From assembly GCF_001949145.1 (NCBI RefSeq), contig NW_019091407.1, positions 519,432 through 557,577 on the forward strand: DNA of 38,146 nucleotides, in the 5' to 3' direction. The notes beneath the pieces are model-generated. The model saw only the letters and a program-made list of their open reading frames with translations, did no database searches and had not been told where the DNA came from. The stretch comes from Acanthaster planci. Lineage: Eukaryota; Echinodermata; Asteroidea; Valvatida; Acanthasteridae. Both the position numbers and the translations under genes were made by a program. Positions 1 through 12,210 of this stretch are shown here, piece by piece. Positions within the stretch are counted from its first letter, which is position 1; every line of letters begins with the position of its first letter.

Positions 1-983
1 TTGCCGGGGTCGGCTGGCCGGTCCGAGTCAAATGAAACAGGGGGTACATCTCCCCAACGCAAAAATACATCTTGAAAATTATGCACTGAACCATGTCATA
101 ACATCACAGCAACAACATCTTTTAAGCTGGCATGGAAGAATGAATTAATTCTAAATGTTTGGAAAAGTACATTTTTCACTGTATTTAACCTATAGTGATG
201 TCAAATTGTTTTGTACATTTAGCAAGAGTTTAAACGTGAAAAAATGAATATACAAAACAGCGTTGCAGCTGTGCTTTGAAATAGAAACAGGGCTACTGCC
301 TGCTGCCAAGTGTACTTTGTTGTTACTGGGATTTAGGGATGGCATAAAGTACTTCCCTCTCTAAAGTGAAGCGAAAATTTTGGACGAGCTTGTTGATATC
401 CTAGCTAACACAAGCTTTGCATTTTGCGAGGAAATAAAGTTCCGATATTGACGGTCTTTCTTTGTTTAAATGAATACTTTGAATTGGTCTTCGACAATTA
501 TTTTGTCATTTTGTATGTTAGCTGATTTGAAACAATAGTTTTTTACTTTAAAAAGGGGGGTTTTACTCTTTCTAAGCATTACCGTTAATTTGGAGTTGGT
601 ACAATATTGTTAAATGACAATATTGTTTTTTTATTGTTCACAAAAAATGTTGCTCTCTAAATTTCTGCACTCAAACCAAAATTGAATTTGATTTGATTTT
701 TTTGGCGGGGAGATATAAATACAAGTGTATCTATGTGGCATCCTGACACATTTATGTGCAACCAAAACCTGAGTACAAAGCGCTGCAAAAGTTGCCCTAT
801 TTGATGCATTTATGAACAACCCTGCTTTGGTTCAAAGGCTTTTGGTCTATAAATAAGACAGTAGCCAACAAGCAAAGTAGGCTGACCCCGTGTCAAGTGT
901 CCTTCACGGGATGTGACGGGTTTAGGGGTACATTTTATCACATGACACGCTTAGCACATTAAAGCTTTACCACATACCGGAGG
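1..983. other. Upstream flank of P450 gene 1
   Basis: No open frame with recognisable domains was seen on either strand. The stretch is AT-rich and contains the candidate TATA box near 848. The proximal promoter of gene 1 should lie in the last few hundred bases. Confidence 0.5.
848..855 (+). promoter_or_regulatory. Candidate TATA box for P450 gene 1
   Basis: TATAAATA lies 129 bases before the ATG at 984, which would place transcription start near 880 and leave a 5' UTR of about 100 bases. This is position and consensus only; AT-rich sequence gives such matches by chance. Confidence 0.35.
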
Positions 984-3900
984 ATGGCGGACGAGACAAC
1001 ACCCGGAACCATGTTACTAGTGGCTGCTCTGCTGCCGGCCATTTTCCTGATGAGTTTTGTCGGGTTTGTGCTCTACGTGATCTACCAGCACAAACGGTTT
1101 GCGCACTTCCCTGGCCCACCACGAAGCGAGTAAGTTTCAGTAGGTTGAAATTTTGTATTTACCTCTTGCATTGCCTTTTGTGATTTCAAGCCAGGCTGCG
1201 CATCTCAGAAGTCAAAGCACGCCGGGCTTGCTAACGAAATAAAGCATCCCCTATCCGTATGAGCTATTTTACAAGTACATGTACATGTTTATCCTATCTA
1301 TACCGGGTAACACTTTTACTGGTACCCAATCGGCATATCCCATCCATCGGGTAATATTAACCCGGTAGATAGGAAACCTACCGCATATTGAGTTTTAACT
1401 GCAGTTTTGGAATAAAAAGGTTAATTCGTTCACTACAGAAGGCGGTGATAATAAAGAAAATGCGTTGTGGATGACGATATGCACTCTCCATGCATAATAA
1501 ACTTTTTACAGTGTAGGGTATTTGCTTTTGAAAAGGATGACGATGGACAACACCTTTACGGCCGTCGCCTCCGTAGGCCCTTATATTCAAACATAATGGA
1601 CAAAGTACTTTTTTATTTCATGATTTGGAATCAGTATTAATTTGGGTATTTCGTTGTGTAAAAATCTGGGCTTTTGAACAAGTTTTTTTTTCAGAGTAAA
1701 TGGGAACTTACTCAATGGAGGGGATATGGATTTCATAACCGAGCTAAAGTTGCAACATGTGACCTTGCTTTGTTTCCTAATTCTTTATAGCTTCTTCACC
1801 GGTCACGTGAGGCAGATTATTGCCGGCATTGACCGTGGATCTTCCCTGGCAGAATACCTAACCGACCAGTAAGTATTCGTACACTGGCGCGAGTCCACAG
1901 TTAAAGGAACCAGGAAATAGAAATATTTTTGTAAAGTTTACTAAAAACCCTTGAAATTGCATCTTTGGGTTTTACTTAACCTTATTTTAAATTTTTGTTC
2001 ATTCATAAGCAGAACTATGATGTCATCCAAGGCACTGAATCTCAATGTTGCACTGATTTGTGCACCGAAAAGTTTTAGATTTTTTTAACCACTGCTAGGG
2101 CAAATTTTATTTTCTTTGGCAATTTATTGTTGTGTAAGTATATGGCAATAGTCCAGCAAAAATCCTTTTCACAGAAATGTTCCCAGAGAGCAAATTTGGG
2201 ACTCACAATTTGAACATGAAAACATGAAACCTGAACCATGTCTTCTTGGATCCTCACTTGTCCAGAAATGTTTGGTTTTTTAATTTTTAATGTTTGAAAC
2301 AGTGCACCGTTCACTTTACGTAACTCAAAACGATGTCAGTCTTCATACATGGAAGAAGTGTAAAGAGATACACAAAAAGTGATTCTAAGAAAAATTCATT
2401 TCCTGGTTCCTTTAATCTCAGACGTTCCTTTGATCTCAGAACCTGCGATAGGGCATGGATCTGCGTTTAACAGATCCGTGGATAGAGTGAGAGTCCACTG
2501 TTGGATCCACGATTGAAGGTGTTTATTCACTGGTGTAGTGGTGGTATGGGTGAATGTTTTCTACAGGTGTGTGCTTTAAGTGATATGTAAGAGGGGTTCA
2601 CATAATGTAGAGTGGTCAAGTTCAAAGATGTTGTGTGGACTTGCACACGTCCGTATAATGCTGCTGGTATCTAGAAAAGTTTTAAGGGCATAAGGAGTTC
2701 AGGGTTTTTCGGCTTCAAGCGGGACATCGAGATGACGCTAGTTTTTCCTAGCAACGGAGGCTCCAATTCGCTGGCATAGTCAACGAACACTATGAAAAGC
2801 ATGTGTTGAAGTTGCATCGCTACAAATAAAATCAACACTCCCCACCTACTTGGCCCTTTTCAACCGATGAGGGGGTGCTTCTGCTCAAGGCGGATAGCCA
2901 CAACAGAAAGAGGAACCTTTACAAAATCATCACCCAACAATCCAGCTTTAGAATGAGTGCTTAATGTGATGAAAAATAATTTTTTTTCTCGTTTTTTATT
3001 CACTTTACGAAAACAAAGGAATGTCCAAATAAAGCACATTAAACAAATATTCGTGTGTGCAGTTGTGCATGCAAGGGTCTTAGTGATGGCAGTTTGACTT
3101 CAATGAGCCTTATAAATTGGTGCAAAATATATAAATGCAACAGATAAAGCGCGAGAAACAGCCGTCTGTATTCAATTACAGACAGAAAAAAATGGGAAGA
3201 GGACGTATACGTATATAGAGCCATCCGTTAGTTCCTTCAGTGACAACTTTGAATATAATTTTACCACGGAGAGTATTTGTTATAAGTTTAGTTTAATTCA
3301 TGTAATTTCAATTTTACTATGAAATAGTTCTAGCTGTTTCGTTTTAAACGAGTTGGCTCTTATATCAACTAAGCAGACAGCCCTTTTAGGAATTATAGTG
3401 ACCGAACGTTGTATTAGGTTATAGTATGTACTTTAGTAAGAACGACAACTGTGAAGTTCTCTTTGGGAAATGACGACCGACTATTTGAGATCAAATCGTT
3501 GGATGTTTCAGCGAAAGATTCATTTTTTGTATTTTTCTCTTTTTTTCGTACTTTTTGTTATTATAAAACCTTTTGCCTCACCGGGCACGTGTACGGGCAG
3601 CAAAGACTTCTACACGAGGTTCTGACGAGTTTTTTTTCTCTTAGAATGAGAGCTTATGGCCTGGTCTACCATCTTTTCATGTTCTACAAACCGGTGGTGG
3701 TGGTCCTCGAGCCAAACTTCTTAAAGGTGCGTTTAATCTATTCATGTTTTCGAGACATTTTACTTTCTTTCAGAATTAGACTGTACTTCCTTTAATGAAA
3801 TAAACCAAAATCTACCATCTAAATTTATCTGGCATCATAGAAAGGCTTTCCTAAAATCATCGATCATGAAAGCTGTCAACATTTTGAATATTACGATAAT

Positions 3901-6900
3901 AACTACAGCCCAAACGTATTAGCACACGTTAACGGTGCGAAGATGTTCTTTCCGTGGATATAGGAAGTTTTGCATTCCACGACACACACAAAGCCCCCGC
4001 AGGAGGCTAAGACGTTCTGGAATGTCTTCGGTCAGCGGTTCGTCCACCATGGCCTGCTGATGGAAACCGACGTGCCGAAATATCTCAAGCGGCGAGCACT
4101 CTTCACCCCTGCTTTCCATCGGCAGTAAGAAAAAGAAAACTTCTTCAGCACGAGCAAAACCAAGATTCTGAGTATCACGTGGGTCCCGGGCAAATTAACA
4201 AACACTTGTATAACCGCATACCTGCATTAATTCACATTGTTCCTTTTATTACAGCCGTCTCTCCAACTCCATTTCATAATCAGACTCCATTGTTTTTATT
4301 TTCAAGTTATCTGATGAACCTGATGGATTCGTTCAATGAGAGTGCAGACATTCTAATTAAGAAGTTGGCCATGAGGGCCGATGGCAAGACCAAGGTTTTC
4401 ATGTTGGAAGAGCTCAACCGAGTAACACTTGATGTCATCGCCAAGGTAACAAACAAATTTGGTCGATGGCCATCTCTAATTTTTCAACTGCTATAGTTTG
4501 TCGATGAGCTGCTCAAGTTCGGAATTAGGGTATTTTAGGAGGAAAACGTAGGTGCTGTAAGAGGAAAATGTCGACACCCATCTGAACGCATGACTGTATT
4601 ACTCACTTTTATGTCAAAAGGAATATATTTAAAGTCATTTTGCCAGAGGAGTATTGAGGAAAACGTACGTATGGATGCAGAATTATTTTGTTTGGCAGAT
4701 TTTGATTCAATATCGTGTTTTGTGTATTCATATAGGTTGCCTTTGGGTTACATCTCAATATTACCTCCGACGACAACTTGCCCCTTACAAAAGCTGTGAA
4801 AACGTCCTTCATTGCCATTAACAGGTGTTTTCTTCAACCGTGGATAAAGGTAGGCTCGGCTGGTTGGCTCGTTTGATTCGAAAAAACATTAGGTGTATTT
4901 CAATTCAGTCTCCTAATTTCCTTGAGTTTAAATTTCGAGTTTTACTGCAAATTCACACCACTATGGATTTTATTTTGTTTGCTGTGAGGTTCTTGATTAA
5001 AAACAGTTCGCTCCACTTTCCTTCAGATTCGTCTCGTGAGGCAAGGCGGGCCGGTGTCGGCAGTATAGAATGTAGTTGCTTATGATCCCAGAGTTCAAGG
5101 GGCCAATGTGTCACAGACCCATATATATTTAAAAAATGTCTTTTTGATGAGCTGTGACGCTAAGAACATTTCAAAGAGTATGTTTCTTTCGTAAAACTGT
5201 ACATGCCCCAGGCGGCTCCGGGCTCGTCAATTTTATTCCTTGCGATTAGGCGCGGAAACGAGTGACACCAGTGTATGTTTCGTGTTGGTCAACTGCAATG
5301 ACCAAATTATACTTCGCGATTCGACTTTCAGTGAGGAAACCCATGCATGGGCGAAACATGGAAGCGAAAGAACATAACTTGGCCAACTTCACAAATTAAT
5401 TAACATGTTATCCATTTTTGGTTGGGCTTCTGTTTTTAAGTTGGCAGTTTTGTCTTTAAAAAGAGGGGGATACATTCATGAGTTGGACCGCCATACTTTG
5501 AAATGGGCAGTGCTAGGGGCACCAGCGGCCGAAACACGATATACCGAGCGACCACTATACTGAATATATTTGTAGACCCTGTTATGTTCTATTGCAAATA
5601 TAAAGGCTTTTAAAAAACTCTCTCCCGACTCATTTCTGACCAACAGTACAGTTTCCTCCCGTCCCATCGTCAGTTCAGGCAGGAAGTTCGGAGTGCCATC
5701 CGCTATCTTCGGGAGACAGGACGGAAGTGTGTCCAAGGGAGGCTGGATGCCAGGAATAGAGGGGAACAGCTCCCTAATGACATCCTGACCTACATCCTGG
5801 ATGCATCCAAGAACCTCGAGGCGGACGCCGATTTCAAAATGGAAGAAATGCTGGACGAGTTTGTCACTTTCTTTATTGCTGGTCAGTTTCGGAATGGCGA
5901 CAAAAACGTCAATTTTTTTGTGTTTGTATTTCATTTACTCAGAAAAAACTGAAAATATGAGGAAAAATTTGTAGAATTGTATGGTCAGATTAGGCTTCAG
6001 GTAATTTCGAACTGGAACGTGTGATTTTTAGTGCAAAGAGGACTAGTTTTGATGTGAAAAAAAATGCAAAAGTTTAAGTTGATATGTTTCATTAGAAGCT
6101 TGATAGTTTTAGGAAACTGTCAGTATCGATTAATTCAGATAAATGTTCACCCCGCTTTAGAAAAAAATATTAAGAGGTACATGCAATTGATATTTGAATG
6201 GCGTATGGATAACTCAACTCCAAACCAATAGCATCCATTTTATTATTTACATTGTCTACCGGTACATTTTCCCAAGGTTATGAATAAATCCACCTGAAAC
6301 AAACGATCAAAGCTACTGTCAAGCCGTGCTTCTTCACCAGTGGGATGCCGTGGGCACTTAACGAGCCAGCATGCATAATATTGCAGCGGTCTCCATATCA
6401 TAAAAACGAGAACCATTACGTCATACCCCATGACGTGTGAAACCTTCCAAGAATAACATTTCTCTCGAAACTTCCTAGTTTTTCCATCAGTGATTTGACA
6501 ACTATTGCTGGCCGTCGAAAGACATCGTCACCGGCAAGTGAGTGTCAGTTTGTGAAAGCCACATTATCAACTTCTGCTGCAGCTGTTTCACGAACTAACA
6601 TCCAGTGTTGCGCGCGCTCGTCGGACACTAACGCGAAATACTGATTATGGTTTCAGAAACCGACACCCAAAGTTGTTGCGGCAATAAAGTATGGGGAAAA
6701 ATGGTTTGAAAGGTTTGACATGAATTTTATGTATTCATGGACTTGTTGTCTTGAATAAATTCAATTACACGTCGTTTTAACTGGCGCAGTTTAGAACAGT
6801 GTCAGTTCATGAAAACGAAAATGCCCGGAGTGGGCGCTGGAAGTGCCGCACTGTGCCAGTTCGTGAAAACGAAAGTACATGTAACTCGTTTCTCTTTTAT

Positions 6901-9853
6901 GCACACATATGAAATCACCTCGCGCAGGCTGAACGTCAGTTTGTGGTGTAAGTGACGAAATTATACACAAGAGACACTGTCATAATATAGGTTTCCCGGT
7001 CAATTTCGGAAAATGTGTACATGAATTAGTAATACCAGCATTCGTTTTCGAGCGAAATAGAACGAACATTCAAATCCCCGTTTCTATTTTTATTTCATTC
7101 GATATTATATAGGCCAAGAGACAACAGCCAATCTGATGGCATTCATGTTACATGAGCTAGGACACCATCCAGAAATCATGCTCAGGTAGATATCGGACAC
7201 ATTTCACTCTACAGGCTTAACAGCTCTACAAATTCTTTTTCTATATTGAGGAGAGTAAGATTTTAAATTACGCAAGAAGCTCATTTCTTAAACGTGACTC
7301 CTCAGGCTGGAGATGTAGTACAAAGAGCCCTAGCACTCACCAAATAGTTTGATTTCTCACGGGCATCACTATAGAGGGCTTTGTAGGAGGGAATGTACCC
7401 CCATCAGTAAGTTTGTCGGTAAAATCACAGGTGCCTTAGGCAAGAATGGAAAAGTAAGGAGGAGGTTGTCTAAGTGTGAAGTCGCTAAATCATACTAGCA
7501 ATTACGTACTAGAAATTTGGTCACAGTCTGTCGGCAATTTCAGATGGCACCCCCTTCCCTTTATTTAAACTGGTGTAGGTTAAGGCCGGTTCATACTCAG
7601 ACCGAATGCGAAAGCGAAGCGGATTTGATGCCACCACGAAATAAATTAATGCGTTTATCTTGTGCGATTTCGCGGTGCCAATACCTTATATGACGCAATA
7701 AATTAGAGATCGAAATCGCTCTCGCGCCACCTATGAACCGGCCTTTACTTGAACTAGATTGTCCGCATCATATGGGACTGATTTTTGATAAAGCATACAG
7801 AATATTTGTCGTTTTTCTCCAGAGTGGTGACAGAAGTGAACGCCGTTCTCGGTGATAGGGACTATGTAGAATATGGGGATCTTGCGAAATTTGAATACAT
7901 GTCCCAGGTAGGTACTGGCATACCATTGTCATCAAAACCAAAGCTCTTGAAAGACAAAATAAATATATTGACGATGGTCGATGATATGTTATTTCATGTA
8001 TCATATTTATGTGACGATAGTCGGTGATATGCCAATATTACCGATCATCGTTACGTCAAAGAACCCAGTACACAGCATCGTTGAACTTGAACTTCTTTTG
8101 ACCCTTGACTTGTTCAAGCTTCATCATACTTGAACAGGCTAAGTGTAAAAAGATGGTTGGTGCTGCAGCGATGGTTGGTGACGCTATAAATATCACCAAC
8201 CATTGTCCTGAATCCTTTCCTTAAAGCATCCTTTCAACCTTAAATCCTTTTTGGCAATAAGCTTCATTATACTTAGATTTTATGTTTTATAATTGGACAA
8301 TAATTGTAGGTAATCAAAGAGACACTTCGCCTTTGGCCGCCTGCGTTTGGAACCAACCGTTTGATGGCCTCTGACGTAACCGTGAAGGGAATGAAGATTC
8401 CCGCGGGAACTGTGGTTTGGGTAATTTTCTTCCATATAGTTGTGCTTAGCTTCGGCCTTTTTCTCACCAGGTTCTCTTACCTTGCCGAGTGCTGTGGTAA
8501 TGGCACTTTAAGAGTTTTAATTGAATTTTTCCGTGTTCTATATCTATCACAAGTTTTTCTTGAGAAAAGATGAGGTCATGTTTATGAACAATCGAGATAT
8601 TTCACATGAATGCCCTCGATTCCCCTGTTTTAAAGTTAACCTCTTTTCCTCATTTTAGCTAAACACCTACGCAATGGGACGGATTGAGTCGCACTTCAAG
8701 GATCCGCTGGTTTTTAACCCTGATCGATTCCATAAATCCGAAAGTGAGGACAGGTATGTGGATGATAAAAAGTAATTAAACTGTCAAAAAGCCAGTTAAA
8801 CTTTCTTTAAGACTATTATAAGCCTGTTCTGTTCTCAAATGACGTACGGCTTTTCACGTACACATCATAAGCTTGTTTGCATTCCAGGGTCAAATCTTCT
8901 GAGGGTTAGGAGTTAATGGCCTAATGAAACAAAACAAATCTGCAGAACAGTGAAGGGGGAGCAGCTTCCAAAGTCTGCGATGTGCACTTTAGCATCGGAT
9001 TGACTCTATAAGCCTGTATCATGGGGCAGCCATCTTCTTTTCTACCATTCAAAGCAATGTAACCAAACTAAGGCTGGGAGGAAAAACACTCTTTTCCCTT
9101 TATCACTGTGTGAAAATGTCTTACTGTTGCACATGAGTCTACAGGAAACGAGACAAACAAAGCACGAACATGATAAAAGTCTCTAGCCCCGTCCGATCCT
9201 CTCCATATACTTGGATCTACTCTTGCCCTCCCATGAGATCTTTTTAAGTGTTTGAAGACCAGAAGATCAGGGCGCGTTTGGAACGTCGTTGGTGGTGTTT
9301 CCGTTTGCTTCCATACATGTGAATGGTCGAAATGTGATTCAAGTCACAAGTTTATTTCTATTGCAGACCTGTGTACGCTTACTTCCCGTTTTCCATGGGT
9401 ACTCGTTCGTGCCTTGGACAACAATTCGCACTGGTAAGTCTTTTCATTCGCACAAAGATTTGGATGAATGCGGAGGTAACAACCTAGGGCTTCAAGCACC
9501 TGTGTCACCTCAACATCTAGAGTCTCCTTCTGAGAAAAAAGGGATGGGCAAAATAATAGCGCAAGGATGAAGATGAAAATTTCAACAAGGTCCCAGGAGG
9601 GGGGAGGCCCATCCTGTAGCCTCGTTTGTACCCACTGCATATTCCTGTTGACTTGTTAAGACACACAGTCACATATCAGTCTGCGTCCTTTTTGCCCACC
9701 ATGCAGATTGAAGCTCGACTTATTATGGCCCGCCTGCTACACAACTTCGAGTTTAAGCTGTGTCCTGGACAACCCCGCGGAGACATCGTGCAGCATGTGT
9801 CCCTCCAGCTTCGCGACCGATGCATGAACTACCTGACTCTTGCCAACCGTTAA
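984..9853 (+). CDS. CYP46A1-like: Cytochrome P450, cholesterol 24-hydroxylase-like (CYP46A1 type), complete, 13 exons
   Basis: Exons read directly with GT-AG borders: 984..1129, 1791..1868, 3645..3726, 3964..4124, 4307..4445, 4736..4849, 5674..5881, 7113..7185, 7823..7907, 8310..8420, 8659..8753, 9367..9433, 9707..9853. They sum to 1506 bases, 501 residues plus stop, against about 500 in vertebrate CYP46A1. Residues 10-34 form a hydrophobic ER anchor, followed by a basic stretch and the hinge FPGPPRS. The I helix has FFIAGQETTAN (Thr313/314), the K helix KETLR (Glu366, Arg369), then NPDRF (419-423) and haem loop FSMGTRSCLG with Cys446 as iron ligand. The ATG has A at -3 and G at +4. CYP46A1 proteins are ER haem monooxygenases that 24-hydroxylate cholesterol for elimination. 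The family call rests on remembered similarity along the length (for example ETxANxxAF and EDLxxxxY) and on length. The exact sterol substrate in this animal is inferred. Gene 2 on the other strand is its closest visible relative. Confidence 0.93.
1293..1373. repeat. Short imperfect inverted repeat in gene 1 intron 1
   Basis: The left arm starts at 1293 with cctatctataccgggtaa. The right arm ending at 1373 reads cctatctaccgggttaa on the opposite strand, differing by a small indel, with about 47 bases between. It could be a hairpin or the remains of a tiny inverted-repeat element. No target duplication was identified. Confidence 0.4.
1869..3644 (+). other. Gene 1 intron 2, no recognisable insert
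   Basis: This 1776-base intron begins with gtaagt and ends in a pyrimidine run plus ttag. I saw no coding homology or long inverted repeat. Intron 2 of gene 2 has nearly the same length (1807 bases), yet about 850 bases of that are the nested palindrome, so the match in size is probably chance. Confidence 0.5.
6540..6960. repeat. Diverged repeat cluster in gene 1 intron 7
   Basis: The motif gtcagttcatgaaaacgaaa (6801..6820) recurs as gccagttcgtgaaaacgaaa from 6854. Related words appear in direct orientation near 6545 (tgtcagtttgtgaaag) and inverted near 6588 (tttcacgaactaaca). The pattern suggests an old inverted-repeat element with internal duplications. Its borders are unclear. Confidence 0.35.
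7583..7744. mobile_element. 162 bp MITE with TTA target duplication, PIF/Harbinger-like
   Basis: The left terminus begins aggccggttcata at 7583 and the right terminus is its reverse complement ending at 7744. The element is flanked by TTA at 7580..7582 and again at 7745..7747. A three-base TTA or TAA duplication with short inverted ends and no coding capacity is the usual signature of non-autonomous PIF/Harbinger elements. It sits in gene 1 intron 8, away from both splice sites, and should be spliced out harmlessly. The superfamily is assigned from the duplication, not from sequence identity to a known family. Confidence 0.7.
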
Positions 9854-10419
9854 AGGCATTTATGGGGCTTAGAAGTATGATTTGGACAAGAATTTAAGCG
9901 GCACTTTCATCCTATTAGCCATTACTTGCTGTACCAGGTATTTTCTGCTTGCAAAAATTTTATTCCAAAGAATACATGAGGGAGCTTTGTAATCAATGAT
10001 TTTCCAAGGAACAGTGGAATGTTTTGTATTCTCATCTTATCATCTCTTTAATTAAGACTTGATTACAAATAAAGCTGACTAATTATTAAGAAACATAAGC
10101 TGACTGTGCAGCTTGGAAGCAATTTGATAATGAAGCGTATTTTTTCATCCTTGTGAAGTCGTTCCTGTGTTTGGAGCTAGCTTGAACATGTGTCCTTGTG
10201 TGAGTTATATGTTTTCATTTAGATGTTTTGACTGTAATCTATCTCATGATTGCATTTGTAAATCGCCCTTTCAGGGACAGTTAACACTTATCATCATGGA
10301 GAGTTAAACTAACCATTTCTTCCGAAGATCTAATGACGGTTTTGAGGAACAACTTTTGTTCATGGCACACCTTACCTTCAGGCTTCATTTCTGGTCGTGC
10401 AGTGGTGTTATGCAGCCAC
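9854..10419. other. 3' UTR of gene 1 and downstream flank
   Basis: The first 220 or so bases are the gene 1 3' UTR up to the AATAAA at 10068. The rest is AT-rich sequence in which I recognise nothing. Confidence 0.5.
10068..10073 (+). terminator. Polyadenylation signal of P450 gene 1
   Basis: AATAAA occurs 215 bases after the stop codon at 9851..9853, in AT-rich sequence with no earlier clear AATAAA in the 3' UTR. It is the best candidate cleavage signal for gene 1. Confidence 0.6.
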
Positions 10420-10669
10420 CAGCGGCGGAACGATTTTCAAAGAGGAGAGGGGGTAGTGGCTGCGCCAGACCTGCTTGGCTGTGGGTGCAAGTGTGGGGCA
10501 AAGCAGAATCGCGTGGGTGCAAATGATCCTTCATTTTTCCTGGATTTAAAAGATGTGGAGTCGTAAAGCGAAAAGGTTGATCGCCCTTTCGTAACGTGAC
10601 AAGATCACGGTGGGTGCAAACGTGGGCGCAAGCGGCTTTTCACCCACATGACACCACGAAGTGCCGCTG
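10420..10669. mobile_element. Small hAT-like inverted-repeat element
   Basis: The two ends read CAGCGGC followed by similar bases (ggaacg on the left, acttcg on the right strand), giving a 250 bp unit with a G-rich body. CAGCGGC or CAGTGGC termini are common in hAT non-autonomous elements. An eight-base target duplication was sought and not found, so the limits and class are tentative. Confidence 0.4.
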
Positions 10670-10714
10670 GGGGGCAGTTGTTAGACTATCAAGTATCATC
10701 CATTAATAGGCTGA

Positions 10715-10830
10715 TCCATTAAGCCCCACCTCATTATAAGATTTGCAAAAGTGGGGGTTCATGCCCCCAGCCCAAAAGGTGGGGGTACTGCCCCCAGCAC
10801 TGATTGACCGACCATTAGGCCCCACACCAT
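10715..10830. repeat. Imperfect direct repeats with G5/C5 hairpins
   Basis: Two adjacent short units read gtgggggttcatgcccccag and gtgggggtactgcccccag, each able to fold on its G5/C5 arms. Flanking words cattaagccccac and cattaggccccac repeat in direct orientation. No function is visible. Confidence 0.45.
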
Positions 10831-11170
10831 AGTCTCTTCGCTCATTACAGCGGTGATATACCTCCGAATTACGTGCACAATAGTTCGGCATGCGTGCATA
10901 CACGCGTACAGAACGTTTTACCACCGAATCAACGTGTTTTTGTGTCGTTATTAATACCAAAATATGTCATTGTGTCTAATTTATTAATGTATCAACACGC
11001 ATTTGTTTAAAATATTAACACAACGTGTTTAGCTTTGTATTTTTAAGTCCCTAAAAAGCAAGCAGGACAATTCTGCATACCATTTGTCTTACCCGGACGG
11101 GGAGTCAATCAATGCCGGTATATAAGAGCTTCATATAGTAACACAGTAAATGTTTTGAAACTGGATAATG

Positions 11171-11545
11171 TTATGCTTACCATGACACAGAGGGTTGAAG
11201 TTGGTGTTTCAGAACTTCAAATATTCACAGGGCAGACAATCCTGTATTGATATTGCACGACAGAGTGATATACACTGGCCAGTCCAAAGTTTGTTGACGT
11301 ACTCGGAAAAGCCAGCATCTTTCAAATCAGTTTTTCTGTACTGCTGGCCCAATGGGCAGCCTGTCAGTCAGAGAGCATTTACTCAGACTCTCAGGTCAAC
11401 ACTTACTCATGTAGATTTAAACCCAACAATTTACACTGCCCACAGTTTCCGGTTAAGGGCAGCATGCCACGCAGTTTCCCTTGGATACTCAGATGCTCAA
11501 GGGCAAGTGGCAGCCTGACACTTTCACAAGTACATCCGCATATAG
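11171..11545 (+). pseudogene. Tyrosine recombinase C-terminal domain, frameshifted (Ngaro/DIRS-type or Crypton-type)
   Basis: The frame running through 11195..11518 matches the C-terminal half of eukaryotic tyrosine recombinases. It has a conserved FQNFKYS-like strand, a segment reading GQPVSQ then LRSTL, and the HSFRLRAA helix carrying the catalytic His-x-x-Arg. The usual ending (a WQ..TFHKYIR block with the nucleophilic Tyr) is present but in another frame, reaching a stop at 11543..11545, so a frameshift lies around 11495-11515. The N-terminal part of the enzyme is absent. These enzymes integrate circular DNA copies of Ngaro, DIRS and Crypton elements. The direct repeats just downstream favour an Ngaro-like source. 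The copy is inactive as it stands. Confidence 0.75.
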
Positions 11546-11619
11546 CATCAAAGTGTGCGAGATTGGGTGTCCCTCTTAGTCCCTGCTTTTCTGTGTTCGG
11601 CAGGTTTTTTTTCATGTTT

Positions 11620-12210
11620 TCTGTGGGTTTCCGGGTTTTTGTGGGGAGTCGCCTGGCCCAAGGCAAGCTTTTGCGTCAGGCGACTTGTGGTGTTAATTCC
11701 ATACAAAAACACGCTGGATTACATTTAGGCATTAAGACGTTTACACCTAACTTCAATTTGATTTTTGTAGGCCTAATGACGGTGAAGCTGGAATGGTCGA
11801 AGCTTGTCAAGTTATTATAAGACTTACCCGCATTTATATTTTGAGTTATAGTTATTAAAAGGTTAATAGGTAGCTAAATTTTGTACATGATAAAAGGGAA
11901 CTCGCAAATTAAGGATTAGTGCTTATGAGTTTAAACAACAACAGTATATAAAGTGAATTCTTCTTGTGATGAAATGCACTGTGTATTTTGAAACACGCTT
12001 CTGGAAAAGTGTAAACATGCACTATGTTTATTTGGTATTTAATCTTGTGACACACGAACGAATAATAAGAAAACAAGATAAAGAAACTATAATTAGAAAA
12101 AAGTTCAAAGTGGATATACTCATGTAAAGGACTCCTGAACCCAAAGCCGAATTTGCGTCTAAAAATAACAATGTGCTTTATTTATGCGTTTGGGTACTGT
12201 CTGTCCATAA
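11620..12210. repeat. Direct repeat, first copy (candidate B1 of a split-repeat retroelement)
   Basis: The core 11692..12210 aligns with 12603..13086 in the same orientation, with many substitutions and small indels. Shared words include gaagcttgtcaagttattat, aacacgcttctggaaaagtg and gaatttgcgtctaaaa, ending in gtccataa. It follows the recombinase fragment directly. In Ngaro elements B1 comes just after the open reading frames. Confidence 0.75.

Noticed and set aside
3451-3795. A 114-residue plus-strand open frame spanning gene 1 exon 3
   Set aside because: Only 3645..3726 matches the P450; the flanks are intron sequence that happens to stay open. Clear splice sites border the real exon.
11195-11545. 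Possible bacterial or phage integrase and contamination
   Set aside because: The motif set and downstream split direct repeats match eukaryotic tyrosine-recombinase retroelements, and the flanks are continuous animal sequence.
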